NCBI GenBank assembly: GCA_003281485.1
Contig: QCBW01000001.1
Coordinates: 140,179-204,178 of the forward strand
DNA: 64,000 nucleotides
Source of the DNA: Prochlorococcus sp. AG-347-J20
GTDB taxonomy: Bacteria; Cyanobacteriota; Cyanobacteriia; PCC-6307; Cyanobiaceae
Direction: 5' to 3'
Part shown: in pieces, positions 39,663 through 49,845 of the stretch
Layout: every line of letters begins with the position of its first letter
Position numbering within the stretch: position 1 is the first letter of the stretch
Notes under the pieces: generated by a model
The model's input: only the letters and a program-made list of their open reading frames with translations
Databases searched by the model: none
Told to the model about the DNA's origin: nothing
Made by a program: the position numbers and the translations under genes

Positions 39663-39886
39663 GATTTAAACAGCTTTAGTAGTTTATTTTAAGGAATAAT
39701 ATTTTTGATAATGAGATTTTGCATATCTATAACTGAAAATGAAGATAAATTAAATAAACAAAAACTTAAAAAGGTAAATCCCTTTGAATTCCTCATTTTT
39801 TTTTTGAAAATATGTACTTAATACTTTTATCAATTTTAAATAATTGCTTGAGGCTTTATTATTAGAATATATTGGCTTTAATCAAT

Positions 39887-40108
39887 ATGAAATTCATTTC
39901 TGAAAATAAAATAAGTGAGGAATTAGTCAATTCATTTAATGAAGAGATGACCCTTGAGCTCGCTAAAAGGCTAGAAGAAGATAATTACAATACTCCATTT
40001 GATGGTTTAAAAGACTGGCACTTATTAAGGGCTCTAGCAATTAATAGGCCTGAATTAACAACTAATTACATACATCTCCTTGATCAGGAACCTTTCGATG
40101 AAAACTAA
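39887..40108 (+). CDS. DUF2555-like cyanobacterial protein
   Basis: The 73-residue soluble protein has the conserved core ELAKRLEEDNYNTPFDGLKDWHLLRALA, read in two parts, followed by NRPELTTNYIHLLD. I recall this as DUF2555. The function is not known to me. ATG 39887 is preferred to a TTG five codons earlier. Its end overlaps the start of coaBC by 11 bp, so translation may be coupled. Confidence 0.75.
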   Translation: MKFISENKISEELVNSFNEEMTLELAKRLEEDNYNTPFDGLKDWHLLRALAINRPELTTNYIHLLDQEPFDEN

Positions 40109-41354
40109 AAGAACTGGCTCCAAAATAAATATTCTTTTATTGATAACGGGGAGTATTGCAGCTGTAAGAATTCCATTATTAGTTAGCCAATTAGCAAAAG
40201 AAAATTATGAAATAAGATGCGTTATATCTGAAAATGCAGAAAAATTAATAAAGCCGCTTTCTCTTTCCATCTTAAGTAGAAACCCTTGCATTCTAGAAAA
40301 TGATCAATGGTCAAATAGTCAATCAACACCTCTTCACATTGAGCTAACCAATTGGGCTGATATTTTAATCATTGCCCCTTTAACAGCGACAACATTATCA
40401 AAGTGGGTAACTGGCAATGCAGAGGGATTGATTCCAAGTATTTTAATAGCAAATAAAAAGCCAATTATTGTTGCACCAGCAATGAATACACAAATGTGGC
40501 TAAATAAAGCTGTGCAAAAAAATTATGATAATTTACAAAATTACGAGAATGTTTTGTCTTTACAACCAAGTGAAGGACTCTTAGCGTGCGATGCTATTGG
40601 CATCGGTAAGATACCTCCAAATGATCTAATTCAATTAGCTCTTGAATTTATAGCTTCTCACAAACAAAATCATTATCGCAAAGATTTGCTTAATAAAGAA
40701 ATTTTAATAACTGGAGGTTGCACCTCAGAAAAAATCGACGCGGCAAGACACATCTCTAACAAAAGTTCTGGAGCTATGGGTCTACTTCTTTCTCAAGTAG
40801 CGAGGTTTAGAGGCGCACAAGTAAAATTTGTTCACGGGCCTCTGAAAATTGATAAGAATCTCACTGATGGAATAAAAAGATATGAAATTGAAACTAGTGT
40901 TGATTTAATTAGGGCACTTAATAATGAGATATCAAGTTGTGATTATTTTTTCATGAATGCAGCAGTATCTGATTTCAAGATAACCTCTGATACTTCAACT
41001 AAAATTCCCAAAAATAAAATTAATGAGCATTTGAATAAAAACTTTGAGCTAGTTCCAGATATTTTAAAAACAATTAGTAAATCAAAAAAAGATAACCAAG
41101 TTTTTGTAGGCTTTTGCGCTTTTACAGGATCTATTGAAGAAGCACGAATAACAATTAAAGAAAAGATTTTTCAAAAGGGTTGTGATTATCTATTCGCAAA
41201 TCCAATTGATCTTGAAGATCAAGGATTTGGCTTTTTGGCACAAAATGAAGGTTGGCTTTTCGATACAAACAAAATGGAACACTACATTAACAAAACATCA
41301 AAAATTGATTTAGCAAATAAATTAATAACCCAAATTATTTCATTAAAAAAATAA
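40098..41354 (+). CDS. coaBC: Phosphopantothenoylcysteine decarboxylase/synthase
   Basis: The fused CoaC-CoaB enzyme makes 4'-phosphopantetheine for coenzyme A. The N-terminal flavoprotein part has ILLLITGSIAAVR, the His of TPLHIELT and APAMNTQMW. The C-terminal ligase part has ITGGCTSEKIDAARHISNKSSG and MNAAVSDF. ATG 40098 gives 418 residues. A TTG at 40080 would lengthen it by six residues without support. Confidence 0.94.
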   Translation: MKTKRTGSKINILLLITGSIAAVRIPLLVSQLAKENYEIRCVISENAEKLIKPLSLSILSRNPCILENDQWSNSQSTPLHIELTNWADILIIAPLTATTLSKWVTGNAEGLIPSILIANKKPIIVAPAMNTQMWLNKAVQKNYDNLQNYENVLSLQPSEGLLACDAIGIGKIPPNDLIQLALEFIASHKQNHYRKDLLNKEILITGGCTSEKIDAARHISNKSSGAMGLLLSQVARFRGAQVKFVHGPLKIDKNLTDGIKRYEIETSVDLIRALNNEISSCDYFFMNAAVSDFKITSDTSTKIPKNKINEHLNKNFELVPDILKTISKSKKDNQVFVGFCAFTGSIEEARITIKEKIFQKGCDYLFANPIDLEDQGFGFLAQNEGWLFDTNKMEHYINKTSKIDLANKLITQIISLKK

Positions 41355-41569
41355 AAAAAAATTTTTAATTTGTATTTTTTTGTAATCTTAATCATTAAAA
41401 ATAATGTGATAGCTTAAAATAATTCCAGTTTTTTAAAATCTAAAAAGCTACGGGTTGTTTCGAGGGTTTAAAAGTCCTATCTTTTATGTCCTTTCCCTTG
41501 TAATATCCGTACTGAACTATTTAGATGACCTTTAATCAATCGTCACAGAACTTTACTGCAACTTTAATT

Positions 41570-42364
41570 ATGAGAATTCGTTCTTTCTTAGCTTTTGTTA
41601 TTTCAATTTGTATAACTTTTGCTTTCGTACCTGTTAAAACATATGCTTTTTCTGAAAGAGGAAATGCACAATTTACAGATGTTGTTAATACAGGAAAAGC
41701 TAATGATTGCCCTATATTAGACTCATCTCTTGTCGGGTCAATCTCTCTTGAAAATGGAGATAGCCTTAAAGGCATATGTATGCACCCAACAGAAGTTTAC
41801 GTGAAAGTGCCAGGAACGAAAAGAAAAGCTGCAGAATTTGTTACTACAAAAATTATTAGTCCCAGAAATAACACCACTGTGACAGAAGTTTATGGAGATA
41901 TAGACTCAGGAACTTTCACCGAAAAAGGTGGTATTGATTTTCAACTTATAACTGTATTGACTCCTGGAGGCTTAGAGGTGCCATTTGCATTCTCAGCAAA
42001 AGATCTTACAGCTGATTTACCTTCATCTATTGAGCCTGGTACTGAGGTTAGTGGTTCAACATTTACACCTAACTACAGAACTGGTGATTTTCTAGATCCT
42101 AAAGCAAGAGCTAAAAATACTGGTGTTGAATATGCACAAGGTTTAGTTGCATTAGGAGGAGATGATGAAGAACTTGCAAAAGAAAATATTAAAGTTGATG
42201 TGAATGGAACTGGTGTTATTACTCTTTCAATCAACAATGTAGATTCTGACACAGACGAATTTGCCGGCACTTTTGAAGCTATCCAACCTTCTGATACAGA
42301 CATGGGATCAAAAGATCCACTTGATGTAAAAATAATAGGAGAACTTTACGGAAGAAAGGCATAA
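41570..42364 (+). CDS. psbO: Photosystem II manganese-stabilising protein PsbO
   Basis: PsbO is the lumenal 33-kDa protein that protects the Mn cluster. A Sec-type signal peptide covers 1-26 (basic MRIR, hydrophobic core, cleavage after TYA). Mature motifs include the disulphide pair (NDCPIL and GICMHP), FLDPKARAKNTGV and the ending KIIGELYGRKA. ATG 41570 fits a normal signal peptide; a start at 41525 would add 15 residues. The 215-bp upstream gap is AT-rich and gives space for a long leader, but I see no clear promoter or operator in it. Confidence 0.95.
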   Translation: MRIRSFLAFVISICITFAFVPVKTYAFSERGNAQFTDVVNTGKANDCPILDSSLVGSISLENGDSLKGICMHPTEVYVKVPGTKRKAAEFVTTKIISPRNNTTVTEVYGDIDSGTFTEKGGIDFQLITVLTPGGLEVPFAFSAKDLTADLPSSIEPGTEVSGSTFTPNYRTGDFLDPKARAKNTGVEYAQGLVALGGDDEELAKENIKVDVNGTGVITLSINNVDSDTDEFAGTFEAIQPSDTDMGSKDPLDVKIIGELYGRKA

Positions 42365-42380
42365 ATCCTAGTTAAGAGAA

Positions 42381-42409
42381 GAAGGGGGTTAAACCCCTTT
42401 TTTTTTTTT
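42381..42409 (+). terminator. Rho-independent terminator of psbO
   Basis: AAGGGG, a short GTTAAA loop and CCCCTT form the stem, followed by about ten more T. It lies 17 bp after the psbO stop and separates it from sat. Confidence 0.88.
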
Positions 42410-42435
42410 CAAAATTTTTCTTTATCGATCAAAAA

Positions 42436-43611
42436 ATGGAATTACAACAAAAAACCAAAAAAGACCCTATGGGATTAATACCCCCCTATGGAGGGGAACT
42501 AAAAAACTTAATTATCAAAGATAATAACCTTAAGAATGAACTTATATCTAAAGCTAGTTATGAGTTTGAATGCAGTGAGAGAAATGCGTGCGATGTAGAA
42601 CTTTTAATGGTTGGAGCTTTTTCTCCATTGGAAGGTTTTATGGATGAAAATAACTACAAATCGGTAATTCAAAATTATAGAGATATAAAAGGGTTGCTTT
42701 TTGGTTTGCCGATTGTATTTGATTCAAATAATGAAAAAGTAAAAGTTGGAGAGACAGTATTACTTACTTATAAAAAACAAAAAATAGCAGTTTTAGAAGT
42801 TAGCTCTAAATGGGAGCCTGATAAATCCTCAGAAGCTGAACTTTGTTATGGGACTAATTCTTTAGATCATCCTGCTGTTAAGATGATTTTTAACGAGAGG
42901 GGAAGATTTTATATAGGAGGAAGAGTTTATGGTTTCGAACTACCAATTAGAGAATTCCCCTGCAAAACTCCAGAAGAAGTTAGATCTACACTGCCATCAA
43001 ATCATGATGTAGTTGCATTTCAATGCAGAAATCCAATTCATAGAGCGCATTATGAATTATTTACTAATGCTTTACTCTCAGATAATGTCTCCTCTAACTC
43101 AGTTGTTTTAGTTCATCCAACTTGTGGGCCAACTCAACAAGATGATATCCCTGGAAAAGTTAGATATTTAACCTATAAAGAACTAGAAGAGGAAATATCT
43201 GATGAAAGAATAAAATGGGCTTTTTTACCTTATTCAATGCATATGGCAGGGCCAAGAGAAGCCCTCCAACATATGATAATCAGAAGAAATTATGGCTGTA
43301 CCCATTTTATTATTGGTAGAGATATGGCTGGTTGTAAGTCATCATCAACTGGTGAAGATTTTTATGGCCCATATGACGCCCAGAATTTTGCGAATAAATG
43401 TGCAGAGGAATTGATGATGCAAACTGTTCCTTCAAAAAATTTAGTTTATACAAAGGAAAAAGGATATATAACAGCTGAAGAAGCTAAAGAATTTAATTAT
43501 GAAATTATGAAACTTAGTGGTACTGAATTTAGAAAGAAATTGAGGAATGGCGAACCAATTCCTGAATGGTTTGCATTCAAAAGTGTAGTAGATGTACTAA
43601 GACGCTCTTAA
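42436..43611 (+). CDS. sat: Sulfate adenylyltransferase
   Basis: Sat activates sulfate to APS for sulfur assimilation. The ATP motif QCRNPIHRAHYELF (with HRAH) is at about 195-208, and HPTCGPTQQDDIP, DMAGCKSS and GTEFRKKLRNG follow. The 391-residue form without a fused kinase is typical. It lies between psbO and ftsH, rightward, with its own space for a promoter. The N-terminus contains the PUA-like domain (PPYGGEL). Confidence 0.95.
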   Translation: MELQQKTKKDPMGLIPPYGGELKNLIIKDNNLKNELISKASYEFECSERNACDVELLMVGAFSPLEGFMDENNYKSVIQNYRDIKGLLFGLPIVFDSNNEKVKVGETVLLTYKKQKIAVLEVSSKWEPDKSSEAELCYGTNSLDHPAVKMIFNERGRFYIGGRVYGFELPIREFPCKTPEEVRSTLPSNHDVVAFQCRNPIHRAHYELFTNALLSDNVSSNSVVLVHPTCGPTQQDDIPGKVRYLTYKELEEEISDERIKWAFLPYSMHMAGPREALQHMIIRRNYGCTHFIIGRDMAGCKSSSTGEDFYGPYDAQNFANKCAEELMMQTVPSKNLVYTKEKGYITAEEAKEFNYEIMKLSGTEFRKKLRNGEPIPEWFAFKSVVDVLRRS

Positions 43612-43657
43612 TATTGTTTTATTATTAGTATTATAGATTTATTAAAGATTTTTTATC

Positions 43658-45511
43658 GTGAACAAACGTTGGAGAAACGTAGGACTTTATGTTCTAGCTG
43701 TAATTACTGTAATTTTCATTGGTACTTCTGTTTTTGATAAACCAAGTACTGAAAGTTCTACAAAGACCTTGAGATATAGTGATTTTATAGAGGCAGTCCA
43801 AGATAAAGAAATCAGTAGAGTCCTAATATCCCCAGATAATGCCACAGCTCAAGTTGTAGAAAATGATGGAAGCAGGTCTGAGGTCAATTTAGCCCCTGAC
43901 AAAGATCTATTAAAAATCCTAACTGAAAATAATGTAGACATTGCTGTAACTCCCACAAAATTAGCAAATCCATGGCAACAAGCTGTAAGTAGCTTGATTT
44001 TCCCAGTACTTTTGATTGGAGGCCTATTTTTTCTTTTCAGAAGATCACAAAGCGGTAATGCTGGCGGCGGTAACCCTGCAATGAGCTTCGGTAAGAGCAA
44101 AGCCAGACTACAAATGGAACCTTCTACACAGGTAACTTTTTCAGATGTTGCTGGTGTTGAAGGTGCCAAATTAGAACTCACTGAAGTTGTAGATTTTCTT
44201 AAAAGCCCAGATAGATTTACTGCAGTAGGAGCAAAAATTCCCAAAGGTGTTCTTCTTGTTGGCCCTCCTGGTACAGGAAAAACATTGCTTGCAAAAGCTG
44301 TAGCTGGAGAAGCGGGTGTCCCTTTTTTCTCAATATCAGGTTCAGAATTTGTAGAAATGTTTGTAGGAGTTGGTGCTAGCAGAGTTAGAGATCTTTTTGA
44401 ACAAGCTAAAAAGAATGCTCCTTGTATTGTTTTCATTGACGAAATCGATGCTGTTGGAAGACAAAGAGGTGCCGGTATGGGTGGAGGAAATGATGAAAGG
44501 GAACAAACGTTAAATCAACTTCTTACTGAAATGGATGGTTTTGAAGGTAATTCTGGAATAATAATAGTAGCTGCTACCAACAGACCTGATGTCCTTGATT
44601 CAGCTCTAATGCGGCCTGGAAGATTTGATAGACAGGTAACGGTTGACAGACCAGATTACGCTGGAAGATTACAGATATTAAATGTTCATGCGAAAGATAA
44701 AACTCTTTCAAAAGACGTTGATTTAGATAAAGTTGCGAGAAGAACACCAGGATTTACTGGTGCCGATTTAGCCAATTTATTGAACGAGGCAGCAATTTTA
44801 GCGGCTAGAAAAGATTTAGATAAAGTAAGTAATGATGAAGTCGGTGATGCCATTGAAAGGGTTATGGCTGGTCCAGAAAAGAAAGATAGAGTCATCAGTG
44901 ATAAGAAAAAAGAATTAGTCGCTTATCACGAAGCTGGTCATGCACTCGTTGGAGCATTAATGCCTGATTATGATCCTGTGGCAAAAGTTTCAATAATTCC
45001 TAGAGGTCAAGCCGGAGGTTTAACCTTCTTTACTCCAAGTGAAGAAAGGATGGAATCAGGTCTTTACTCTCGTTCTTACCTTCAAAATCAAATGGCTGTG
45101 GCTCTTGGTGGAAGAGTTGCTGAAGAAATAGTATATGGAGAAGAAGAAGTTACAACTGGAGCTTCAAACGATTTACAGCAAGTTGCTAATGTAGCAAGGC
45201 AAATGATCACTAAATTTGGTATGAGTGACAAAATAGGTCCAGTCGCCTTAGGTCAATCACAAGGTGGAATGTTTCTTGGCAGAGATATGAGTTCAACGAG
45301 AGACTTCTCTGAAGATACTGCTGCGACAATAGATGTTGAGGTTTCAGAGCTTGTAGATGTGGCATACAAAAGAGCTACAAAAGTTTTGACAGATAATAGA
45401 ACTGTTCTCGACGAAATGGCTACAATGCTCATCGAAAGAGAAACTATAGATACTGAAGATATTCAAGATTTGCTTAACCGCTCAGAAGTTAAAGTTGCAA
45501 ACTATATCTAA
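43658..45511 (+). CDS. ftsH: ATP-dependent zinc metalloprotease FtsH
   Basis: The membrane AAA protease has helices at about 8-24 and 109-127. Walker A GPPGTGKT is at 202-209 and Walker B IVFIDEID near 257-264. The second region of homology includes RPGRFDRQ, and the zinc site HEAGH is at 424-428. The GTG start at 43658 gives 617 residues. In cyanobacteria such FtsH proteins degrade photodamaged D1, so it works with the psbA product encoded 3 kb away. Which of the FtsH paralogues it is cannot be told from this sequence alone. Confidence 0.96.
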   Translation: MNKRWRNVGLYVLAVITVIFIGTSVFDKPSTESSTKTLRYSDFIEAVQDKEISRVLISPDNATAQVVENDGSRSEVNLAPDKDLLKILTENNVDIAVTPTKLANPWQQAVSSLIFPVLLIGGLFFLFRRSQSGNAGGGNPAMSFGKSKARLQMEPSTQVTFSDVAGVEGAKLELTEVVDFLKSPDRFTAVGAKIPKGVLLVGPPGTGKTLLAKAVAGEAGVPFFSISGSEFVEMFVGVGASRVRDLFEQAKKNAPCIVFIDEIDAVGRQRGAGMGGGNDEREQTLNQLLTEMDGFEGNSGIIIVAATNRPDVLDSALMRPGRFDRQVTVDRPDYAGRLQILNVHAKDKTLSKDVDLDKVARRTPGFTGADLANLLNEAAILAARKDLDKVSNDEVGDAIERVMAGPEKKDRVISDKKKELVAYHEAGHALVGALMPDYDPVAKVSIIPRGQAGGLTFFTPSEERMESGLYSRSYLQNQMAVALGGRVAEEIVYGEEEVTTGASNDLQQVANVARQMITKFGMSDKIGPVALGQSQGGMFLGRDMSSTRDFSEDTAATIDVEVSELVDVAYKRATKVLTDNRTVLDEMATMLIERETIDTEDIQDLLNRSEVKVANYI

Positions 45512-45531
45512 TTTTAAAAATTTAAAATTTA

Positions 45532-46158
45532 ATGGATATTAAGGAAGATTCTTTTTCTGATTTGATGTTAAAAGAATCTTTTTTTTTACTTATAAAACCT
45601 GTAGATACTTTTTACTCAAATACCTCTATAAAGAATTCATTTCTTAAAGAATTAGAAAGCTTAGTAAAATTAGGATTAAAGAATATTGAAATAAGTTGGT
45701 CAAATAACGAAAATTGGTTGAATTTTGTGTCCGAAATTAAAATCAAATTTCCGAAAATTAATTTAGGATCTGCCTCCATAGTTAATAAGCAATCAATAGA
45801 AGATTCATTAAAAATTGGATTAAATTTTTCGATGATGAAATTTTGGGATAAAGATCTTTTCAATTATGCGAATTCAAAAAATTATTTATTAATCCCTGGA
45901 ATTAAGAATTTAAGAGATCTTGAGGAAGCGATAAATTTAAATTGCAAAATTATCAAAATTTATCCAATAAAAAGTAAAGATAGTTCGATAGATTTACTCA
46001 ACTTTAAAAACATTAATTTCATTGCTGCTGGAGGCCTATCCATCAATGAGGTAAAAACTTATAAATCTTTAGGATATAAAGCAATCGTGATTGGAGATAA
46101 AGCGATTATAAATAAAAAATTTGATCCAAAAATATTTGAATGGCTCAAAAATAATTAA
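45532..46158 (+). CDS. Eda-like (KDPG/KHG aldolase family) protein, divergent
   Basis: The 208 residues follow the class I KDPG aldolase plan: NIEISW (Glu 53), LGSASI, LLIPGI, the Schiff-base Lys in IIKIYP (Lys 142), FIAAGGLS and AIVIGDKAI. The Arg expected two to four residues after the Glu (LRT in E. coli Eda) is absent, and the Thr of GAGT is Ser-Ala-Ser. It may still be the Entner-Doudoroff aldolase or act on another 2-keto acid. It follows ftsH by 20 bp. Confidence 0.68.
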   Translation: MDIKEDSFSDLMLKESFFLLIKPVDTFYSNTSIKNSFLKELESLVKLGLKNIEISWSNNENWLNFVSEIKIKFPKINLGSASIVNKQSIEDSLKIGLNFSMMKFWDKDLFNYANSKNYLLIPGIKNLRDLEEAINLNCKIIKIYPIKSKDSSIDLLNFKNINFIAAGGLSINEVKTYKSLGYKAIVIGDKAIINKKFDPKIFEWLKNN

Positions 46159-46192
46159 ATTAAATACAAATATAATTTATTTAACAAAAATA

Positions 46193-47290
46193 TTAATTAT
46201 TCATTAGGCCACATTGAGCTTGATTCAAAAGTAAATGATCAGCAAGTACTAAAGCCACCATAGCATCAACCATAGGAACTGCTCTTGGTAGAACACATGG
46301 ATCATGTCTCCCTTTTGCTTTCATCAATACTTCTTTCCCTTCAGCATTTACTGTTTTCTGTTCTTTACCAATAGTTGCTGTAGGTTTAAAAGCTATCTTC
46401 ATCTCAATATTTTCTCCATTACTTATTCCTCCTTGGATACCACCTGAATTATTAGATATCGTTCTTAACTTCCTAATATCATCAGATTTAATGAAGGCAT
46501 CATTATGTTCACTTCCTTTTAAATAAGTTCCAGAAAAACCTGAACCAATTTCAAAGCCTTTCGTGGCAGGCAAAGACATCAAAGCCTTCGCTAAATCAGC
46601 TTCTAATTTATCAAAAACAGGCATTCCAAGACCAGAAGGAACATTTCTTACAAGACATTCAATAACACCGCCACAAGAATCTCCTTGACGCTTTAATTGC
46701 TTAATTCTCTCTATCATTTCTGCTGATACCTTTTCATCAGGACATCTAACAATATTAGAATCTATTTTGTTTAGAGAAATCTTTTCTTTATTTATATCAG
46801 AATCTATATCATGTATACGCTTTACCCAAGATAGTATTTCAGTGTTGCATAAGTTTTTTAATAATTGTTTTGCTACAGCACCAGCAGCTACTCTACCAAT
46901 TGTTTCTCTTGCAGAGGCTCTTCCTCCACCAGAACTTGCCTGAATTCCATATTTCAGATGATATGTACCATCTGCATGAGAAGGTCTAAATACCTGCTCC
47001 AAATTATTATAATCTCCTGGTCTTTGATCCTTATTTCTTACCAACATTGCTATTGGAGTTCCAAGTGTTAACCCTTCCTTTATCCCACTTAATATTTCAA
47101 TTTTATCTTCTTCATTTCTGGGTGTTGTAATGTCACTTTGGCCAGGTCTGCGCCTATCTAATTCATTTTGTATCAGATTTATATCTATTTTTAACTTAGG
47201 TGGACATCCATCAAGGATAACTCCTACTGCACCACCATGTGATTCTCCAAAAGTACTAACACGAAAAATTTTTCCAAAACTACTACTCAT
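46193..47290 (-). CDS. aroC: Chorismate synthase
   Basis: AroC converts EPSP to chorismate using reduced FMN. Signatures are [19 protein letters not shown] near the N-terminus, [31 protein letters not shown] (read in two parts) and [19 protein letters not shown] near the C-terminus. The 365-residue length is standard. An inverted repeat (AATGTTT/AAACATT) sits 11-35 bp upstream of the ATG. Confidence 0.97.
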   Translation of the reverse strand: MSSSFGKIFRVSTFGESHGGAVGVILDGCPPKLKIDINLIQNELDRRRPGQSDITTPRNEEDKIEILSGIKEGLTLGTPIAMLVRNKDQRPGDYNNLEQVFRPSHADGTYHLKYGIQASSGGGRASARETIGRVAAGAVAKQLLKNLCNTEILSWVKRIHDIDSDINKEKISLNKIDSNIVRCPDEKVSAEMIERIKQLKRQGDSCGGVIECLVRNVPSGLGMPVFDKLEADLAKALMSLPATKGFEIGSGFSGTYLKGSEHNDAFIKSDDIRKLRTISNNSGGIQGGISNGENIEMKIAFKPTATIGKEQKTVNAEGKEVLMKAKGRHDPCVLPRAVPMVDAMVALVLADHLLLNQAQCGLMNN

Positions 47291-47350
47291 AGAAATATCA
47301 AATGTTTTATCTATATATAAACATTATATGAAACCAATTGAAAATTAAAC

Positions 47351-47378
47351 AAAAAAAAAGCCTCCTAAAAGGAGGCTT
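47351..47378 (-). terminator. Rho-independent terminator of psbA
   Basis: Read leftward, AAGCCTCCT and AGGAGGCTT form a perfect 9-bp stem with a 3-nt loop, followed by eight or more T. It begins about 20 bp after the psbA stop codon. Confidence 0.92.
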
Positions 47379-47399
47379 GTAGATTTAAGAACTTTAAGC

Positions 47400-48482
47400 T
47401 TAACCGATAGCTGGAGCTGAAAGAGCTACTGTTGTAGACTCAGCTGCTGCTAGATCAAGTGGGAAGTTGTGAGCGTTACGCTCGTGCATTACTTCCATAC
47501 CTAGGTTAGCTCTGTTAAGAACGTCACCCCATGTAGGAACAATCTTACCGTTTGCATCAACAACTGACTGGTTGAAATTGAAACCGTTAAGGTTGAATGC
47601 CATTGTGCAGATACCCATAGAAGTTAACCATACACAAACAACTGGGAATACAGCTAGGAAGAAGTGAAGACTTCTGCTGTTGTTGAATGAAGCATATTGG
47701 AAGATCAAACGACCGAAGTAGCCATGAGCTGCAACGATGTTATATGTTTCTTCTTCTTGTCCGAACTTGTAACCATAGTTCTGAGATTCTGTCTCAGTTG
47801 TTTCTCTGATTAGAGATGAAGTAACAAGTGAACCGTGCATAGCTGAGAATAAAGATCCTCCAAACATACCAGCAACACCAGCCATGTGGAATGGGTGCAT
47901 AAGAATGTTGTGCTCTGCCTGGAAAACAAACATGAAGTTGAATGTTCCAGAGATACCTAGAGGCATTCCGTCAGAGAATGAACCTTGACCGAATGGGTAT
48001 ACAAGGAATACTGCGAAAGCTGCTGAAACTGGTGCAGAGTATGCAACACAGATCCAAGGACGCATACCTAAACGGTATGAAAGCTCCCACTGTCTTCCCA
48101 TGTATGCTGAGATACCAATTAGGAAGTGGAAAATTACAAGCTGGTAAGGACCACCGTTGTATAACCACTCATCTACAGTTGCTGCTTCCCAAATTGGGTA
48201 GAAGTGTAGACCAATAGCGTTAGATGAAGGAACAACTGCACCTGAGATGATGTTGTTTCCATATAGGAATGAACCAGCAACTGGCTCTCTAATTCCGTCG
48301 ATGTCTACTGGTGGTGCTGCGATGAATGCAACGATGAAGCAAGCCGCTGCTGTAAGAAGGCATGGAATCATTAAGACGCCGAACCAACCAACATAAATTC
48401 TGTTGTTAGTTGATGTTACCCACTCACAAAACTGTGGCCAACCTTTTAACAGCGAAGAACGCTGCTGCTGAATAGTTGTCAT
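47400..48482 (-). CDS. psbA: Photosystem II D1 protein
   Basis: D1 binds the primary donor chlorophylls, QB and most of the Mn cluster. The 360-residue sequence has the five-helix reaction-centre layout, [18 protein letters not shown] in the QB region and the C-terminal extension cleaved after Ala 344 ([12 protein letters not shown]). Base composition is more GC-rich than its surroundings, as expected of a very highly expressed gene. It is transcribed alone, with a structured leader and a strong terminator. Confidence 0.98.
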   Translation of the reverse strand: MTTIQQQRSSLLKGWPQFCEWVTSTNNRIYVGWFGVLMIPCLLTAAACFIVAFIAAPPVDIDGIREPVAGSFLYGNNIISGAVVPSSNAIGLHFYPIWEAATVDEWLYNGGPYQLVIFHFLIGISAYMGRQWELSYRLGMRPWICVAYSAPVSAAFAVFLVYPFGQGSFSDGMPLGISGTFNFMFVFQAEHNILMHPFHMAGVAGMFGGSLFSAMHGSLVTSSLIRETTETESQNYGYKFGQEEETYNIVAAHGYFGRLIFQYASFNNSRSLHFFLAVFPVVCVWLTSMGICTMAFNLNGFNFNQSVVDANGKIVPTWGDVLNRANLGMEVMHERNAHNFPLDLAAAESTTVALSAPAIG

Positions 48483-48497
48483 GAGTTCGTAAAGTAT

Positions 48498-48555
48498 GTC
48501 TCTAAAGTGAGACGTGTAAATAAAAACGGAAATATATTCCGCTTCGAAGATTTTA
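48498..48555 (-). promoter_or_regulatory. psbA promoter and hairpin-containing leader
   Basis: Read leftward, a -10 box TAAAAT (48550-48555) is followed by two hairpins in the likely leader: CGGAA-TATAT-TTCCG (48527-48541) near the 5' end and GTCTC-ACTTTA-GAGAC (48498-48513) near the start codon. TTTACA lies 20 bp before the -10, a longer spacer than usual. The transcription start is inferred. Confidence 0.5.
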
Positions 48556-48670
48556 GACCAAAATCGCTAAAAATGTGTAAATATTTTTTCTTAAAGTAAA
48601 CTTATTTTTTGGGAAACAGGAGAAAAGAACTTCCATGTCTTAAGATTTTCTTTGTTATTGAGGATTCAAC

Positions 48671-48799
48671 TTGGTAATAATTGAATGGCTTCTTAACGGA
48701 AAAAGATCTAGGGAGGTAGTTTCCTTAAGAGAGGCTAAGCATAGAAGACTGCAATTAGAGGCTTTTGGAGCTGTTATTTATTGGAGTGAAAGAATTTAG
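48671..48799 (+). CDS. Possible 42-residue basic protein upstream of psbA
   Basis: A TTG start is preceded by GAGGA at a 6-nt spacing, the best Shine-Dalgarno sequence in the vicinity. The product begins MVIIEWLLNGKRSREVV and continues with a basic, helical REAKHRRLQLEAFG segment before YWSERI. A stop lies four codons upstream, so TTG is the only start. The composition looks coding. No family is recognised. It occupies the otherwise empty 430-bp gap between psbA and the aspartoacylase gene. Confidence 0.5.
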   Translation: MVIIEWLLNGKRSREVVSLREAKHRRLQLEAFGAVIYWSERI

Positions 48800-48916
48800 G
48801 TTTTTAAGGCTTAAGAGTTAGCAAAAAAAATAAAAATATTGAACATTAAATAAACTTATCTATTCAATAAAAGATCCTTATCAGTTTTCAGTAATTTATT
48901 GTTCCAGTTTCTTAAT

Positions 48917-49822
48917 TTAAAGACTTTCAAACTCTTGCACCCATTGTTTTTTGGAAAAAATCACTTCTTTTTTTGTGTAGCTCATGGCAATTTTTTTTTC
49001 CTTATAAGCAACTTCTCCAATAAAAACAGGCCAAATCAATTGGTCACTTTCATATTTGTGGATGATTCCTTGGCTATCCAAAAATAAAGGATCTCCTTTC
49101 TTAATCATTTTCCAATCTTGAGCTATTCTCTCAGGATGAATTATGCCATCAATATCTCCTTTTTCATCTCTTGGATAATCTATACTCCCTTGATGAACGT
49201 GAACAACTAATTCCTTTGGAAGTTCTATAAGGTTGTTTTTTAATTTATCTATCTCTTCCCTTAGGGAGCTGATTATTAACAAGAATCTATCTATGATTTT
49301 TGGATCATAAAAATTTTGTGCGACAGCTCCTATTTCAATAACTAGACCGCATGGCCAAGCTTCTACAAGAAAGCCTGTTTGAGCTTTATCTTTTTCGTGC
49401 AAATAAATAGGCAATCCAAATTTGTTCTGCAGTAATGCAGCTAAACAAAAATCTTTGAATCTCCTCCCATACAAAACAATACTAGTCCCCATGTTTGAAG
49501 TAGTAGTATGCAAATCGATTGCAATTTGACAAGGTTTAGATCCGTCGATTCCAAATTGATCTACTAAAAAATTGGCTCTACTAGTTTCATAAAAGCTATT
49601 CTTATGTTGATCATAATTCTCACTTCCTTTAAAAGATCTATTTAAATCTACATCTATATATCTGCAACCTTTTTCATAGGCAGCAGGATTACCTATGATG
49701 TATTCATACTCAATACCATTATTAAAACTATTTTCTCTTCTGTTAAATTGTTTAATCGCCCAAATAGGATTAATTTCATTCCCATGAGTGCCTGAAACGA
49801 TAAGTATTCTTTGAACAGTCAT
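48917..49822 (-). CDS. Aspartoacylase family zinc amidohydrolase
   Basis: The carboxypeptidase-like fold is shown by VSGTHGNE (zinc ligands His 13 and Glu 16), DVDLNRSF and the third zinc ligand in DLHTTTSNMG. The family (AspA/AstE) removes acyl groups from N-acyl aspartate or succinyl glutamate. The 301-residue form is annotated as aspartoacylase in Prochlorococcus, though its true substrate is untested. It diverges from the GST-like gene across a 23-bp gap. Confidence 0.87.
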   Translation of the reverse strand: MTVQRILIVSGTHGNEINPIWAIKQFNRRENSFNNGIEYEYIIGNPAAYEKGCRYIDVDLNRSFKGSENYDQHKNSFYETSRANFLVDQFGIDGSKPCQIAIDLHTTTSNMGTSIVLYGRRFKDFCLAALLQNKFGLPIYLHEKDKAQTGFLVEAWPCGLVIEIGAVAQNFYDPKIIDRFLLIISSLREEIDKLKNNLIELPKELVVHVHQGSIDYPRDEKGDIDGIIHPERIAQDWKMIKKGDPLFLDSQGIIHKYESDQLIWPVFIGEVAYKEKKIAMSYTKKEVIFSKKQWVQEFESL

Positions 49823-49845
49823 TTTTTCTTTAAAAATAAAATTTT

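Noticed and set aside
41505..41520. GTA...TAC upstream of psbO
   Set aside because: The spacing is 7 nt, not 8, and there is no suitably placed -10 box.
43849..44436. 195-residue open frame on the minus strand
   Set aside because: It lies wholly inside ftsH, opposite its ATPase domain. The protein looks like a shadow of the real frame and has no start context.
47942..48217. 91-residue plus-strand frame inside psbA
   Set aside because: It is a shadow caused by the constrained codon use of psbA; no start signal.
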